A stretch of 64,000 nt of DNA, from NCBI GenBank assembly GCA_963667205.1, contig OY762959.1, positions 124,001-188,000 of the forward strand, given 5' to 3'. The position numbers and the translations under genes are program-made. The notes below the pieces were generated by a model. It was not told the origin of the DNA and ran no database searches. It saw only the letters and a list, made by a program, of their open reading frames with translations. This document shows positions 25,044-34,089 of the stretch, piece after piece. The stretch's first letter is position 1. Each line of letters opens with the position of its first letter. The stretch comes from CF-162 sp963667205 (GTDB lineage Bacteria; Chloroflexota; Dehalococcoidia; SM23-28-2; RBG-16-64-32).

Positions 25044-25913
25044 CTAGCGGCCCGGCATCACCAGCGAGTGCGCCTGTCCTGCGGCGACGGTCTCGCCGCG
25101 TTGGTTCTCGGCCCACACGTCATACACCTTGCGCACCACGGCCCCCTCCGGCACTTCCTCCGCCACGCGCCCGCTGGCCGTCACCGTGTCGCCGCAGAGG
25201 ATCGGCCGCAGGAACGCCACCGAGAGGCCCGCAAACTCGAACCACTCCTTGCCAAACTCCCCCGTCAGGAGCTCCGACATATAATCCGCCGCCATCAGCC
25301 CCTGCGCCACGGTCCTGTCGAAGCCCGCCTTCGCGGCGACCTCCGGCTGCACGTGGATCGACTGGCCCCGCTCTGCGTTCGCAGAGTCCTCCGAGTAGGC
25401 CGTCATTTTCTCCTGCGTCAGCGTGCGCGTAATCGGCTGCAGCTCGCTCTTTCGATCCGGCTCCTCGCGCGCCTTCTTTTCGCCGCGATCGCCGCTCTTC
25501 TCCGCCGGAAACACCATCGTCACCCCCGAGTGGCCCAGGATGATGCCCGTCTCGTCCCGAAAGCGGGCCTCGAACGTGAAGTACTTGCGGCCGCGCTTCT
25601 CGAATTTGTCGACGAACTCACCGTAGGCGATCGGGCGCCGGTCCAGCCGCAGCGCCTTCGCAATCTCGATCTCCTGCTTCGCGTGCAGCGTGCCGGGCGG
25701 CACCGGCCCGACCGAGTCCATGAAACGCATCGCCGCCACACCGAGGATGCTCGGCGGCGCCACGGGAGGCCCCCAGGGCGACCGTTCGGCGTGCCACGGA
25801 TGGGCGTTTTCGATCGCCTCCATATAACGGCCGATGCGCTCGGCGAGTGGGTACTCCCACGGGCCAAACGCCTGGCCGACTTCGATAGCATCGTACGAAA
25901 GCTCCGCAACCAT
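25044..25913 (-). CDS. Two-hotdog MaoC/FAS1-like dehydratase
   Basis: A 289-residue protein with an N-terminal hotdog of the MaoC_dehydrat_N type (LSYDAIEVGQAFGPWEYPLA), a charged linker (EKSGDRGEKKAREEPDRKSE) and a C-terminal MaoC hotdog. The (R)-hydratase motif is altered: SANAERGQSIHVQPEVAAKA replaces the usual DxNPIHxD, with a retained His-x-Gln region and GLMAADYMSEL. It resembles acyl dehydratases of FAS1-like type. Mesaconyl-C4-CoA hydratase and related enzymes share this size, but I cannot assign it. Start at ATG 25913. It is divergent from polA. Confidence 0.75.
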   Translation of the reverse strand: MVAELSYDAIEVGQAFGPWEYPLAERIGRYMEAIENAHPWHAERSPWGPPVAPPSILGVAAMRFMDSVGPVPPGTLHAKQEIEIAKALRLDRRPIAYGEFVDKFEKRGRKYFTFEARFRDETGIILGHSGVTMVFPAEKSGDRGEKKAREEPDRKSELQPITRTLTQEKMTAYSEDSANAERGQSIHVQPEVAAKAGFDRTVAQGLMAADYMSELLTGEFGKEWFEFAGLSVAFLRPILCGDTVTASGRVAEEVPEGAVVRKVYDVWAENQRGETVAAGQAHSLVMPGR

Positions 25914-26022
25914 AGCAGGGGCGATGATAAGTGAGCCCGCCCGAACAAGCAACGCTCGGCCCGTAACCCGAGCGGCGACTGTCCACTAACCACTGGCCAC
26001 CGTCCACTCGTATAATCCCCAC

Positions 26023-28857
26023 GTGGCCGCCAAGCCCCGCGCCCCGCGGCTCGTCATCATCGACGGGCACTCCATCATCCACCGCTCCTTCCACGCCATG
26101 AAGCAGCTGGCGGAATCCCTGCGCGTCCGCGCCACCGGCGAGCTCGTCGGCGCCCCCTTCGGCTTTGCCAACACCTTCCTCGCCATGTTCGCCGAGCTCG
26201 AACCAACGCACGTCATCGTCACGCTCGATAAGGGCGCCATCACCTTTCGCAACGAGATCTCCGCGTCCTACAAGGCCACCCGCGCTCGCATGCCTGACGA
26301 GGAACGCGAGGAGTTCAACCGCCAGATGGAGCGTTGCCGCCAGGTGATCGCGACGTTTGGCATGCCGATGGTCGAGAAGGAGAACTACGAGGCGGACGAC
26401 CTCATGGGCACGCTCTCCACCCAAGCCGCCGAGCAGGGCGTCGAGACCTACCTCGTCTCCATGGACTCCGACATCGCCCAGCTCGTCAGGGACGGCGTGC
26501 GCCTCTGGATGTACCGGCCCTACCAGCGCGACTCAGTCATCTTCAAGACCGCCGACGATGTCAAAGAGCGCTACCTCGTCTACCCGGACCAGATGACCGA
26601 CCTCAAGGCGCTCAAGGGCGACACCTCCGACAACATCGCCGGCCTCCCCGGCGTCGGCGACAAGACCGCCGCCAAGCTCATCGAGCAGTTTGGCTCCGTC
26701 GAGGAGATGCTCGATCACACTGCCGACATCAAGTCGGCCAAGCAGCAAGCGCTGGTCGCTGAGCACGCTGACCAGCTGCGGCAGTCCAAACTCCTGGCGA
26801 CCATCGTCCGCGACGTACCTGATATAACGCTGGAGATGGACGCAGCCAACTTCTACGCCCACTACGATCCCTCCCGGGTAGCGGACCTCTTCCGCGAACT
26901 GGAGTTCCGCACGCTCGTGCCGCGATTGCCGGAGAGGGAGGGCGCCGCGGCACCCGCGGCGGTCGCACCGCCGTCGGAGCAGAAGTTCACGGTAGTGCGC
27001 GACGAGAAGGCGCTTGAGCGCGCCGTCAAGGCGATCCGCAAGCAGAAGTCGTTCGTCCTTGATCTGGAGACGACCACGCGCGAGCCGATGACGGCAGACA
27101 TAGTCGGCTTTTCGCTCGGCCTCGGCGGCGGTGAGGCGTTCTACGTGCCGGTCGGGCACGCGCCGCGCCTGGACGACTCGGAGCAGCTATCGATCGACGC
27201 CGCCCTCGCGAAACTGGCGCCGCTGCTCAGTGGGGCAGAGGTGGCCGTTACTGGACATAACGTCAAGTTCGACTACGTTGTCCTCGCCAACCACGGCATC
27301 GAGCTGGGCGGAGTCCAGTTCGACACGATGATCGCGGCCTTCCTCGTCGGCGAAGGCGGTGGCAGCGGCCGCCCCGAAGAAGGCAACCTCGCGCTCGATT
27401 GGCTCTACGCGCGCCGCTTCAGCGGTGAGCTGCCGGACCGCGGCGCGCTCCTAGGCCACGGCGGTAAGAAGGCCGACCGCACCACGATCGACAAGGCGGA
27501 GATCACCGCCACGGGCGAGCTCGCAGGCGCCTGCGTCGACGCCATCGGCCGCCTGCGCGAGGCGCTCGCGCCGGAGATCGCCGAGAAGGGGATGGAGCAG
27601 CTCTTCAACGAAATCGAGATGCCGTTAGTCTCTGTCCTCGCGCGGATGGAGCTGGCCGGCGTCGCCGTCGACACCGGCACGCTGCACGAGATGGGGGAGT
27701 CGCTCTCGCAGGAGAGCCACCGCCTGGAAGACGAGATCTACAAAACCGTCGGCCACGAGTTCAACATCGGCTCGCCACCGCAGCTCTCCGGGGTGCTCTT
27801 CGAGGAGATCGGGCTGCCGAAGACGCGCCGCCTCAAGAGCGGCGCCCACGCCACTGACAAGGACTCGCTCGAGGCGATGCGCGGCGTCCACCCGATAGTT
27901 GACCTCATCTTCAGCTACCGGGAGCTGACGAAGCTCAAGTCGACCTACCTTGACCCGCTGCCGTTCCTCGTCAACGCCAGGACGAAGCGCATCCACACCG
28001 AATTCAACCAGACGGGCGCGGCCACGGGCCGCCTCTCCTCCAGCAACCCGAACCTGCAGAACATCCCCGTCCGCGGCGACATCGGTGCGCAGGTGCGGCG
28101 GGCGTTCATCGCTCGTGACGCCGGTAAGAAGCCGCAGCTCCTCTCCGCCGACTACTCGCAGATCGAGCTGCGCATCATGGCGCACATCACCGAGGACCCC
28201 GCGCTCGTCGGCGCCTTCGAGCGCGACGAGGACATCCACGCCGCGACTGCCGCGCAGGTCTTCGGCGTCTCTCTCGACGAAGTGACGACGGAGATGCGAC
28301 GCCGCGCCAAGGTCTTCAACTTCGGCGTCCTCTACGGGCTGAGTGACTACGGCCTCTCCGTCCGCGAACGCATCCCGCGCGAAGACGCCGCCGCCTTCAT
28401 CCAGACCTACTTCGAGAAGTACCCCGGCATCCAGCAGTACGTCTCCGACACCGTGACCAAGGTGCGCATGAACGGCTACGCGGAGACCCTCTTCGGACGC
28501 CGCCGCTACATCCCGGAGATCAACGCCGGAAACCGCAACGTCCGCCAGGCCGCCGAGCGCGCCGCCGTCAACATGCCCGTCCAGGGCACCGCCGCCGACA
28601 TCATCAAGATCGCGATGAACCGCCTCGACGCCGAACTGCGGACCCGCAAGCTGAAGAGCCTGATGACGCTCCAGATCCACGACGAGCTGATCTTCGAGTG
28701 CCCCGGCGATGAGCTGGAGGAGATGCGCGCGCTCTGCCTCGACATAATGCCGCAAGGCATCGAGATGGCCGTGCCGCTCAAGATCGACACCAAGGCCGGC
28801 GCCAACTGGGGCGAGATGGAGTACGGCGACCCCGTCGACGTCACCGCCTACGCCTGA
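26023..28857 (+). CDS. polA: DNA polymerase I
   Basis: A 944-residue protein from GTG 26023 with all three domains. The 5'-3' exonuclease contains LVIIDGHSIIHRSFHA, ENYEADDLMGTLS and KGDTSDNIAGLPGVGDKTAA. The 3'-5' exonuclease-like domain has FVLDLETTTREPM (Exo I) and TGHNVKFDYVVLAN (Exo II). By eye, the Exo III 'YxxxD' site aligns with LAGACVDAIGRL, without the tyrosine or the spaced Asp. The polymerase has AATGRLSSSNPNLQNIPVRG, LLSADYSQIELRIMAH (motif A), AKVFNFGVLYGLSDYGLS (O helix) and LQIHDELIFE (motif C). It does gap filling and primer removal. No operon partner. A long stretch downstream to 28990 is non-coding apart from a doubtful mini-ORF. Confidence 0.95.
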   Translation: MAAKPRAPRLVIIDGHSIIHRSFHAMKQLAESLRVRATGELVGAPFGFANTFLAMFAELEPTHVIVTLDKGAITFRNEISASYKATRARMPDEEREEFNRQMERCRQVIATFGMPMVEKENYEADDLMGTLSTQAAEQGVETYLVSMDSDIAQLVRDGVRLWMYRPYQRDSVIFKTADDVKERYLVYPDQMTDLKALKGDTSDNIAGLPGVGDKTAAKLIEQFGSVEEMLDHTADIKSAKQQALVAEHADQLRQSKLLATIVRDVPDITLEMDAANFYAHYDPSRVADLFRELEFRTLVPRLPEREGAAAPAAVAPPSEQKFTVVRDEKALERAVKAIRKQKSFVLDLETTTREPMTADIVGFSLGLGGGEAFYVPVGHAPRLDDSEQLSIDAALAKLAPLLSGAEVAVTGHNVKFDYVVLANHGIELGGVQFDTMIAAFLVGEGGGSGRPEEGNLALDWLYARRFSGELPDRGALLGHGGKKADRTTIDKAEITATGELAGACVDAIGRLREALAPEIAEKGMEQLFNEIEMPLVSVLARMELAGVAVDTGTLHEMGESLSQESHRLEDEIYKTVGHEFNIGSPPQLSGVLFEEIGLPKTRRLKSGAHATDKDSLEAMRGVHPIVDLIFSYRELTKLKSTYLDPLPFLVNARTKRIHTEFNQTGAATGRLSSSNPNLQNIPVRGDIGAQVRRAFIARDAGKKPQLLSADYSQIELRIMAHITEDPALVGAFERDEDIHAATAAQVFGVSLDEVTTEMRRRAKVFNFGVLYGLSDYGLSVRERIPREDAAAFIQTYFEKYPGIQQYVSDTVTKVRMNGYAETLFGRRRYIPEINAGNRNVRQAAERAAVNMPVQGTAADIIKIAMNRLDAELRTRKLKSLMTLQIHDELIFECPGDELEEMRALCLDIMPQGIEMAVPLKIDTKAGANWGEMEYGDPVDVTAYA

Positions 28858-28890
28858 GCCCTAGCCTGGCGAGAGACGCCGCGCCTGACC

Positions 28891-28959
28891 ATGTGGGAGC
28901 TCATCATCGCCACCGGCAACGTCACCCTCCTGCCGTCGCTCCTGCCCGCGCTCCTCTAA
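28891..28959 (+). other. Doubtful 22-codon hydrophobic mini-ORF
   Basis: ATG 28891 opens a short hydrophobic reading (MWELIIATGNVTLLPSLLPA then LL and TAA). The reading after the TAA continues SRSEVLAGRTD to a TAG. It looks like the first membrane segment of a lost or interrupted small membrane protein rather than a real gene. No ribosome-binding site stands out. It fills the 134-bp gap between polA and the convergent MmpL gene. Confidence 0.2.
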
Positions 28960-28991
28960 AGCCGCTCCGAGGTGCTCGCCGGGCGCACAGA

Positions 28992-31184
28992 CTAGGTGGT
29001 CGAAGCCTCACCGCTGTCAGCGATTTCGGCTCCCTCGATGTTGATCTTCGGCAGCCATTCCAGCCACTTGGGGAAGTACCAGTTCCAGTCGCCCAGCAAC
29101 TCCATGCTCGCCGGCACCAATATCATGCGGATGATCGTGGCGTCCAGGATGATGGCGACCGCGAGGCCGAATCCGACCTGCTGGAAGACCACCAGCTCGC
29201 CCGAGGCCATGCCGCCGAACACCGCGACCATGATCAGCGCCGCGCCGGTGATGATTCCCGCCGTCTGGCGCAGCCCGTAGGCGACCGAGGCCGTGTTGTC
29301 GCCGGTCTCATCGTAGCGCTCCTTGATCCGGCTGAGCAGGAAGACGTGATAGTCCATCGAGAGGCCGAACAGGATGGCGAACAGGAATAGCGGTAGCCAG
29401 GACTGGATGACCGGCGACTCCGAGAAGCCGAACAGCTCGTTGCCGATGCCCTCCTGGAAGACCAGCACCAGGATTCCGTAAGCGGCCCCGACCGATAGCA
29501 GGTTCATGACGACCGCCTTCAGCGGCACCACGATCGAGCGAAACACCATCAGCAGCAACAGGAAGCTCAAACCGAGCACAAAGGCAAACACGTACGGCAG
29601 GTATCTCTCCTGCGTTGCGATGTCATCGACGGTATCCGCCGTCGGTCCGCCGACGAAAACATCAGCCGTCTCCTCGTCGAAGCTGGCCGGAATGAAATCG
29701 TCTCGCAGGCGCTTGAGCGCCGACTCGGACTCGGGGTCCGAGAAGTCGCCGGGCATCGCTACCGTCAGCAGGGCGAGGTCGCCGCTCTCGTTCGTCTCCA
29801 GCTCCGACGTCCCGAAGAACTCATCATCAAGGGCGGCAGTCAAGTCGGTTATCCCGCTCTGCACCGCCGCGGCGCTCACGCCCGGAGCGTCAATGACGAC
29901 GAGTGCCGTGAGAACGCCATCGGAGAACTCCTCGTTCGCCACGTCGAAGGCGTGGCGTGAATCGTTGTCCGCGGGCAGAGTGCTGATGCCGAGGTCACCG
30001 AGGTTCAAGCTGAGGACCGGTACGGTAAGCGCTATAAGCAGCCCACCGGTTAGCACAACACTGACGATGGGCTGTGCCGTCACAACCTTCGTGGTCCAGC
30101 TCCAGAATCCGCCGCTGCCCGCCGCCTCGCTCCTGCGCCCGATAACCGGCACTGTCAGCCAGTTCACCCGATCGCCTAGGAGACTGAGTACCGCGGGGAG
30201 TAGAGTCAGCGCTGCTAGCACCGTGGCGGCCACGACCAGGATCGCGCCCACGGCGAAGCTCTGGAAGACCGGATCAGGTATGATCAGCATGCCAGCCAGC
30301 GCGATCGCCACCGCCATGCCGGAGAAGAACACCGTTCGGCTGGCTGTCGCCCCGGCCGTCGAGATCGCCTCGATCTTCTCGCGGCCGAGGGCACGCTCCT
30401 CCCGGTAGCGATGGATGATGAAGAGTGAGTAGTCGATGCCGACCGCCAGGCCGACCAGCGTGATGATGAAGACGATGAACTCGGACACGTCCAGCGCGTG
30501 ACTGACGAGCGCAGTGGCGCCAACGGCAACGAAGATAGAGAGGAGGGCGAGAAGGATCGGCAGCCCGGCAGCCACAGCAGCGCCCAACACGACGAGCAGG
30601 ATCAGCAGCGCAAATACGATGCCGATGAGTTCGCCTTGCTCCAGTGTCTCTCCCAGCAGGTCGCTGATTTCGACACCGACGCTGCCGAAACCGACCGTGG
30701 TCACGCGGAAGCCTTCCGTCCCGTCGGCCGCACGGACGACGTCTACTAGCGGCTCAACGACTTCATCAGCGTTGTCCTCGTCACCGGTGAGGGTGGCTAC
30801 GATTAGCACAGAGTGGCCATCGTCGGAGACCAGCCCCTCCGTACCGTCCTGGTAGCTCGCCACTGATTCGACGTCGTCGAGAGCGAGCAGCTCAGCCGCG
30901 AGCGAGTCAACGAATCCCCCAAACGCCGCCTCATCTGCGGTCGCCGTCGGCGATTCGACGATGATGAACTCTTCCGGAGGTGTCTCCCCTCGAAGGCGGC
31001 TGTCGATGAGGTCCTCGGCCTTCGAGGCTTCCGTGTCGGCTGTGGAGGTGTTGGAAGACAGGCTCATCGTGCTGGAGGCACCAAACGCCACGACCAGCAG
31101 GACAACCCAAAGCCCGAGCGTGCGCCACGGGTGTCGCGCCGCGGCGCGCGAAATCTTGCCGGTGAATCCTAGTCGATGATCCAT
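28992..31184 (-). CDS. MMPL/RND-family transporter
   Basis: A 730-residue membrane protein of the MmpL/RND type. It starts MDHRLGFTGKISRAAARHPW with the first helix LGLWVVLLVVAFGASSTM. A large extracytoplasmic loop follows, then a helix bundle with VGLAVGIDYSLFIIHRYREE. A second loop follows, then another bundle with ILFGLSMDYHVFLLSRIKER. The paired 'GxxxDY' motifs in the fourth helix of each half carry the proton-relay Asp. Such pumps export lipids or hydrophobic toxins using the proton gradient. The cargo is unknown. No membrane-fusion partner or regulator is adjacent. Confidence 0.92.
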   Translation of the reverse strand: MDHRLGFTGKISRAAARHPWRTLGLWVVLLVVAFGASSTMSLSSNTSTADTEASKAEDLIDSRLRGETPPEEFIIVESPTATADEAAFGGFVDSLAAELLALDDVESVASYQDGTEGLVSDDGHSVLIVATLTGDEDNADEVVEPLVDVVRAADGTEGFRVTTVGFGSVGVEISDLLGETLEQGELIGIVFALLILLVVLGAAVAAGLPILLALLSIFVAVGATALVSHALDVSEFIVFIITLVGLAVGIDYSLFIIHRYREERALGREKIEAISTAGATASRTVFFSGMAVAIALAGMLIIPDPVFQSFAVGAILVVAATVLAALTLLPAVLSLLGDRVNWLTVPVIGRRSEAAGSGGFWSWTTKVVTAQPIVSVVLTGGLLIALTVPVLSLNLGDLGISTLPADNDSRHAFDVANEEFSDGVLTALVVIDAPGVSAAAVQSGITDLTAALDDEFFGTSELETNESGDLALLTVAMPGDFSDPESESALKRLRDDFIPASFDEETADVFVGGPTADTVDDIATQERYLPYVFAFVLGLSFLLLLMVFRSIVVPLKAVVMNLLSVGAAYGILVLVFQEGIGNELFGFSESPVIQSWLPLFLFAILFGLSMDYHVFLLSRIKERYDETGDNTASVAYGLRQTAGIITGAALIMVAVFGGMASGELVVFQQVGFGLAVAIILDATIIRMILVPASMELLGDWNWYFPKWLEWLPKINIEGAEIADSGEASTT

Positions 31185-31415
31185 GCTATCCCTCCGTCGT
31201 CGCCCAGGGCGACTTCATTGGACGCTATATCGACGCTTACCCGTACTCTGAGGAGGCCCATTTTGCCAGATCAACAGGGCGCGGCGGCCCGGCGCACCGC
31301 CTGGCAGCCGCGCATCGAACCACCTACTCCCTGAGCTCCGAACCGCCCGCGTAATCGCGCACGCTTTCGAGATTGCCCTGCTGCGGGTCGGTCGAATACA
31401 CTTGGCGACCAGCCC

Positions 31416-31811
31416 ATGGCGATCAATCCCGAGAAGTCGGCGTTCAAGCACCCCTTCGACACGGTGTTGACCTCGGCGCTCCGCTTCCTCGCCGAGGTGG
31501 TCGCCTGGGTGGCCGGTCCCTGGGCGGCGGCAGAGCAATCCATTTGGCTGATCGTGCCCGCGCTCGTCGTCCTCGTCGGCCTGCCGTCGTTATTCTCGAT
31601 GCCGGGGGATAAGCGGCAGGTCATCGTTGCCACACCGGGGCCTCTGCGCGCGCTTCTAGAGCTGGCGCTGCACGCCGTGGCAATCGCCGGATCGTGGTTG
31701 GTCTGGCCTGCCTGGCTCGCCGTCATTGCCACGGTCGTCGTCGTTGCCGCGCTGGCAACCGGCATCCCGCGCATGGTGTGGCTGCTTCGTGGAGCTCCCA
31801 CCCCGGCCTAG
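31416..31811 (+). CDS. YrdB/DUF2568-like membrane protein
   Basis: A 131-residue protein with four predicted helices: ALRFLAEVVAWVAGPWAAA, IWLIVPALVVLVGLPSLF, LLELALHAVAIAGSWLV and PAWLAVIATVVVVAALATGI. The order RFLxEVxAxxA at the start, LPSLFSMPGDKR between helices and RALLELALHAVAI fits the DUF2568 (YrdB) group. The function of this family is unknown. Divergent from the MmpL gene by 231 bp, with no obvious promoter I can point to. Confidence 0.7.
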   Translation: MAINPEKSAFKHPFDTVLTSALRFLAEVVAWVAGPWAAAEQSIWLIVPALVVLVGLPSLFSMPGDKRQVIVATPGPLRALLELALHAVAIAGSWLVWPAWLAVIATVVVVAALATGIPRMVWLLRGAPTPA

Positions 31812-32051
31812 CCCGTGCGACGGGGCCGAAAGTCGGGCCGCTGAACGAAAGCACCGCCCGCAAAGCTGGCGGACGGTCTCGGTGTCACTTCGTGGAGACG
31901 AATCCACCACTCAGGCTGGCTCGACGGAGACAGACGGCAGTGTAACGGCGCTTACATACGAACAGGCGGGCCTTCGATAACATCCTGCTTAGATCGTTCA
32001 GCTCCGGGGCCCGCGCTATCGCTCGCCAGCCGCAGAGCGAAGAGGCATCGT

Positions 32052-33050
32052 ATGAATTTAGCTACTACTCTCTCCGCCATGATTGCCGGCGGCGTGCTGG
32101 TAATCGCGGCCTGCGGCGGAGATGATACCGAGGGGTCATCTTCGGTCGAAGCGCCCTCGGTCACTCTGGAGGACCGAGCGTACCTGAGTGAACTCGGGCC
32201 CGCATTCAAGCGCTCGGACGCTAACTTCGATAAGTTCAACGCAGCGCTCGCACGATCATTTTCCAGCCCGGAGGCTATATTGTCAGCGCTCGTCGAGGCG
32301 GGTGCCGGCACGTCGTTCGATCCTGTGTTGGAAGCGCTCAGGGAGATCGAACCGACGGAGAGAGTCGCCGAAGATCATCGGACTCTCGTAGAGGGTGTCG
32401 CGAGGATGGTCGAGGCGGATCAGCGGATCGGCGACGCGGCAGCGGATGGTGACATCGTCGCGTTCGAGCTTGGGAACATGAACCTCGGACTTGTACAAGG
32501 CACCATGCGACTCGAGCTGTCGAGCGAGGCCTGCAACGCGCTGCCCTCTGAACAACTCTTCTGTGCCCCGGATTCCGAGCTGCCTGGAGGCGACTACGGG
32601 GCGGCACTCAACGACGTGATGAGAGGCCTGGCGGCTGGGCTCCCTCCCCGAATGGGTGTACTGGGCAATAGTCCTCAAGGTTCTTTCGCCGCTCTGACCT
32701 ATGTTCTTCTTTACTCGCCGGAGGAGTTGGTGGCCGTGTATAGCGCCGTTGACGCAGATGCCAAGTCCAGCCTGGCAGATGCAGCGTCCGCCGTGAACGA
32801 TCTGAAGCCACCCGACGACTTCATGGCCGACCATGAACGGCTCCAGGCCTGGTTCGATGAGGCGTCGGATATCCTCGAGGCGCTCTTCCTCACGACGGGT
32901 GAGGACGACGGGAACCAACGTGACAGCTTGCAAGCGCAGTTCGGGTCAGCCCACTGTAGCGCGGCCGAAGACTTCTCCTCCGAAACAAGTGCTCTCGTCG
33001 GCGTCTTTTTCGACATCATTGAGTCGCCCGAGGACGACCTCTGTTCCTAG
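32052..33050 (+). CDS. Predicted secreted lipoprotein, unknown function
   Basis: A 332-residue protein with a lipoprotein signal peptide: MNLATTLSAMIAGGVLVIAA then Cys-Gly-Gly (lipobox VIAAC) and an Asp/Glu/Ser-rich tether. The mature part is mostly helical (AYLSELGPAFKRSDANFDKF, ALVEAGAGTSFDPVLEALRE) with a possible disulfide pair, SEACNALPSEQLFCAPDSEL. Two further Cys lie near the end (GSAHCSAAEDF, EDDLCS). I do not recognise a domain. It is more A/T-rich than flanking housekeeping genes. It is monocistronic, followed by the ssrA region. Confidence 0.75.
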   Translation: MNLATTLSAMIAGGVLVIAACGGDDTEGSSSVEAPSVTLEDRAYLSELGPAFKRSDANFDKFNAALARSFSSPEAILSALVEAGAGTSFDPVLEALREIEPTERVAEDHRTLVEGVARMVEADQRIGDAAADGDIVAFELGNMNLGLVQGTMRLELSSEACNALPSEQLFCAPDSELPGGDYGAALNDVMRGLAAGLPPRMGVLGNSPQGSFAALTYVLLYSPEELVAVYSAVDADAKSSLADAASAVNDLKPPDDFMADHERLQAWFDEASDILEALFLTTGEDDGNQRDSLQAQFGSAHCSAAEDFSSETSALVGVFFDIIESPEDDLCS

Positions 33051-33130
33051 CCAGTTCGCTGGTTGGGACGGCTCGGACGCCAGCCCCTAGCAGCCAACGC
33101 AACGCGGCCTGACGCGGGACAGAAAGAAGA

Positions 33131-33158
33131 CCTGGCCGGAATCGGAATCCCGGCCAGG
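33131..33158 (-). terminator. Rho-independent terminator after ssrA
   Basis: A perfect 9-bp stem (CCTGGCCGG at 33131-33139 and CCGGCCAGG at 33150-33158) with a 10-nt loop. On the minus strand it is followed by the T-rich run TCTTCTTTCT (33121-33130). It lies 14 bp beyond the 3' end of tmRNA and fits its transcription terminator. Confidence 0.8.
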
Positions 33159-33171
33159 TAAAAGGATCGCT

Positions 33172-33529
33172 TGGTGGAGACGGAGGGGAATCGAACCCCT
33201 CGTCCAGAGGAAAACCCACCCGGGCGTCTACAGGCTTAGCCGTCTCTTGAGTCTCGCCCGGCGTACCGCTGGCGGCCGCGTAACCGACGGGCAGAGCCGA
33301 TAGTCTTGTGCCTCCGGTATCGGCGTCAGAAGGCAGCACCCCGACATTACGTCGCTGGAGCGCTGCCCATCGGGGTGAGGCCTGCGTCCAACGTCGCTAC
33401 CTAGTGTTAGGCGGCGAGAGCGTACTGGTTGTCGCCAGTTAGGCTTAAGTGCCAGGAGATTTACGAGGGGTCTGGCGACCTCGACCTGCCAACCGGGATC
33501 AACTTTCCCTGTCGAATCCTTGCGTCCCC
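33172..33529 (-). ncRNA. ssrA: tmRNA (transfer-messenger RNA)
   Basis: The 5' end on the minus strand reads GGGGACGCAAGGATTCGACA, the standard tmRNA start. The 3' end has the T-arm (GGTTCGATTCCCCTCCG) and encoded CCA at 33172-33174. The 5' GGGGACG pairs with CGTCTCC at the 3' end to form the acceptor stem (one G-U). The tag reading ends GDNQYALAA then TAA at 33407-33409 (minus strand). The resume codon is probably 33437-33439 or close to it. tmRNA frees stalled ribosomes and tags nascent chains for proteolysis with SmpB, encoded 70 bp upstream. Length about 358 nt. Confidence 0.95.
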
Positions 33530-33599
33530 AGTTCACACCAATTCTAGCACAAATGAGCGACCTGCCGAGAGGGTAGGGAAGGGCCCGGAATCCAGAGCC

Positions 33600-34052
33600 T
33601 CACGTCCGCCGCCGCACGGCCTGCTGCATGCGCCGCTCCGCCTCGCGCTTGGCGATCGTCTGGCGCTTGTCGTACTTGCGCTTGCCGCGCGCCAACGCGA
33701 TCTCCAGCTTCGCCAGGCCGTTCTTCAGGTACAGCCGCGTGGGCACGATCGTCGCCCCGGCTGTGGTCGCCTCGCGTTCCAGCTCACGGATCTGGCGCTT
33801 GTGCAGCAGCAGCTTGCGGTCCCGCGCCGGCTCGTGGTTCGTCCCGGCCGCCGGCGCGTACTTCGCGATGTGCGCGCCAACGAGCCACAGCTCGCCTTCC
33901 TTCGGCCGCACGTAGGCCTCGCGGATGCTCACACTGCCGTCGCGGATCGACTTGATCTCCGTGCCCGTGAGTGAGAGACCGGCCTCCACCCTCTTCAGGA
34001 GGTGGTAGTCGTAAGCGGCCTTCTTGTTGCTGCTGACTGTCTTTTCGGACAC
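33600..34052 (-). CDS. smpB: SsrA-binding protein SmpB
   Basis: A 150-residue OB-fold RNA-binding protein starting MSEKTVSSNKKAAYDYHLLK. It has VEAGLSLTGTEIKSIRDGSV, the conserved tmRNA-binding segment LVGAHIAKYAPA, RDRKLLLHKRQIRELERE and the basic C-terminal tail ARGKRKYDKRQTIAKREAER. It escorts tmRNA into the ribosomal A site. Located just upstream of ssrA on the same strand, the classical arrangement. Confidence 0.96.
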   Translation of the reverse strand: MSEKTVSSNKKAAYDYHLLKRVEAGLSLTGTEIKSIRDGSVSIREAYVRPKEGELWLVGAHIAKYAPAAGTNHEPARDRKLLLHKRQIRELEREATTAGATIVPTRLYLKNGLAKLEIALARGKRKYDKRQTIAKREAERRMQQAVRRRT

Positions 34053-34089
34053 GGGGTCTCCCGGCAGGGAGGAGGTTTACATAACCTCT

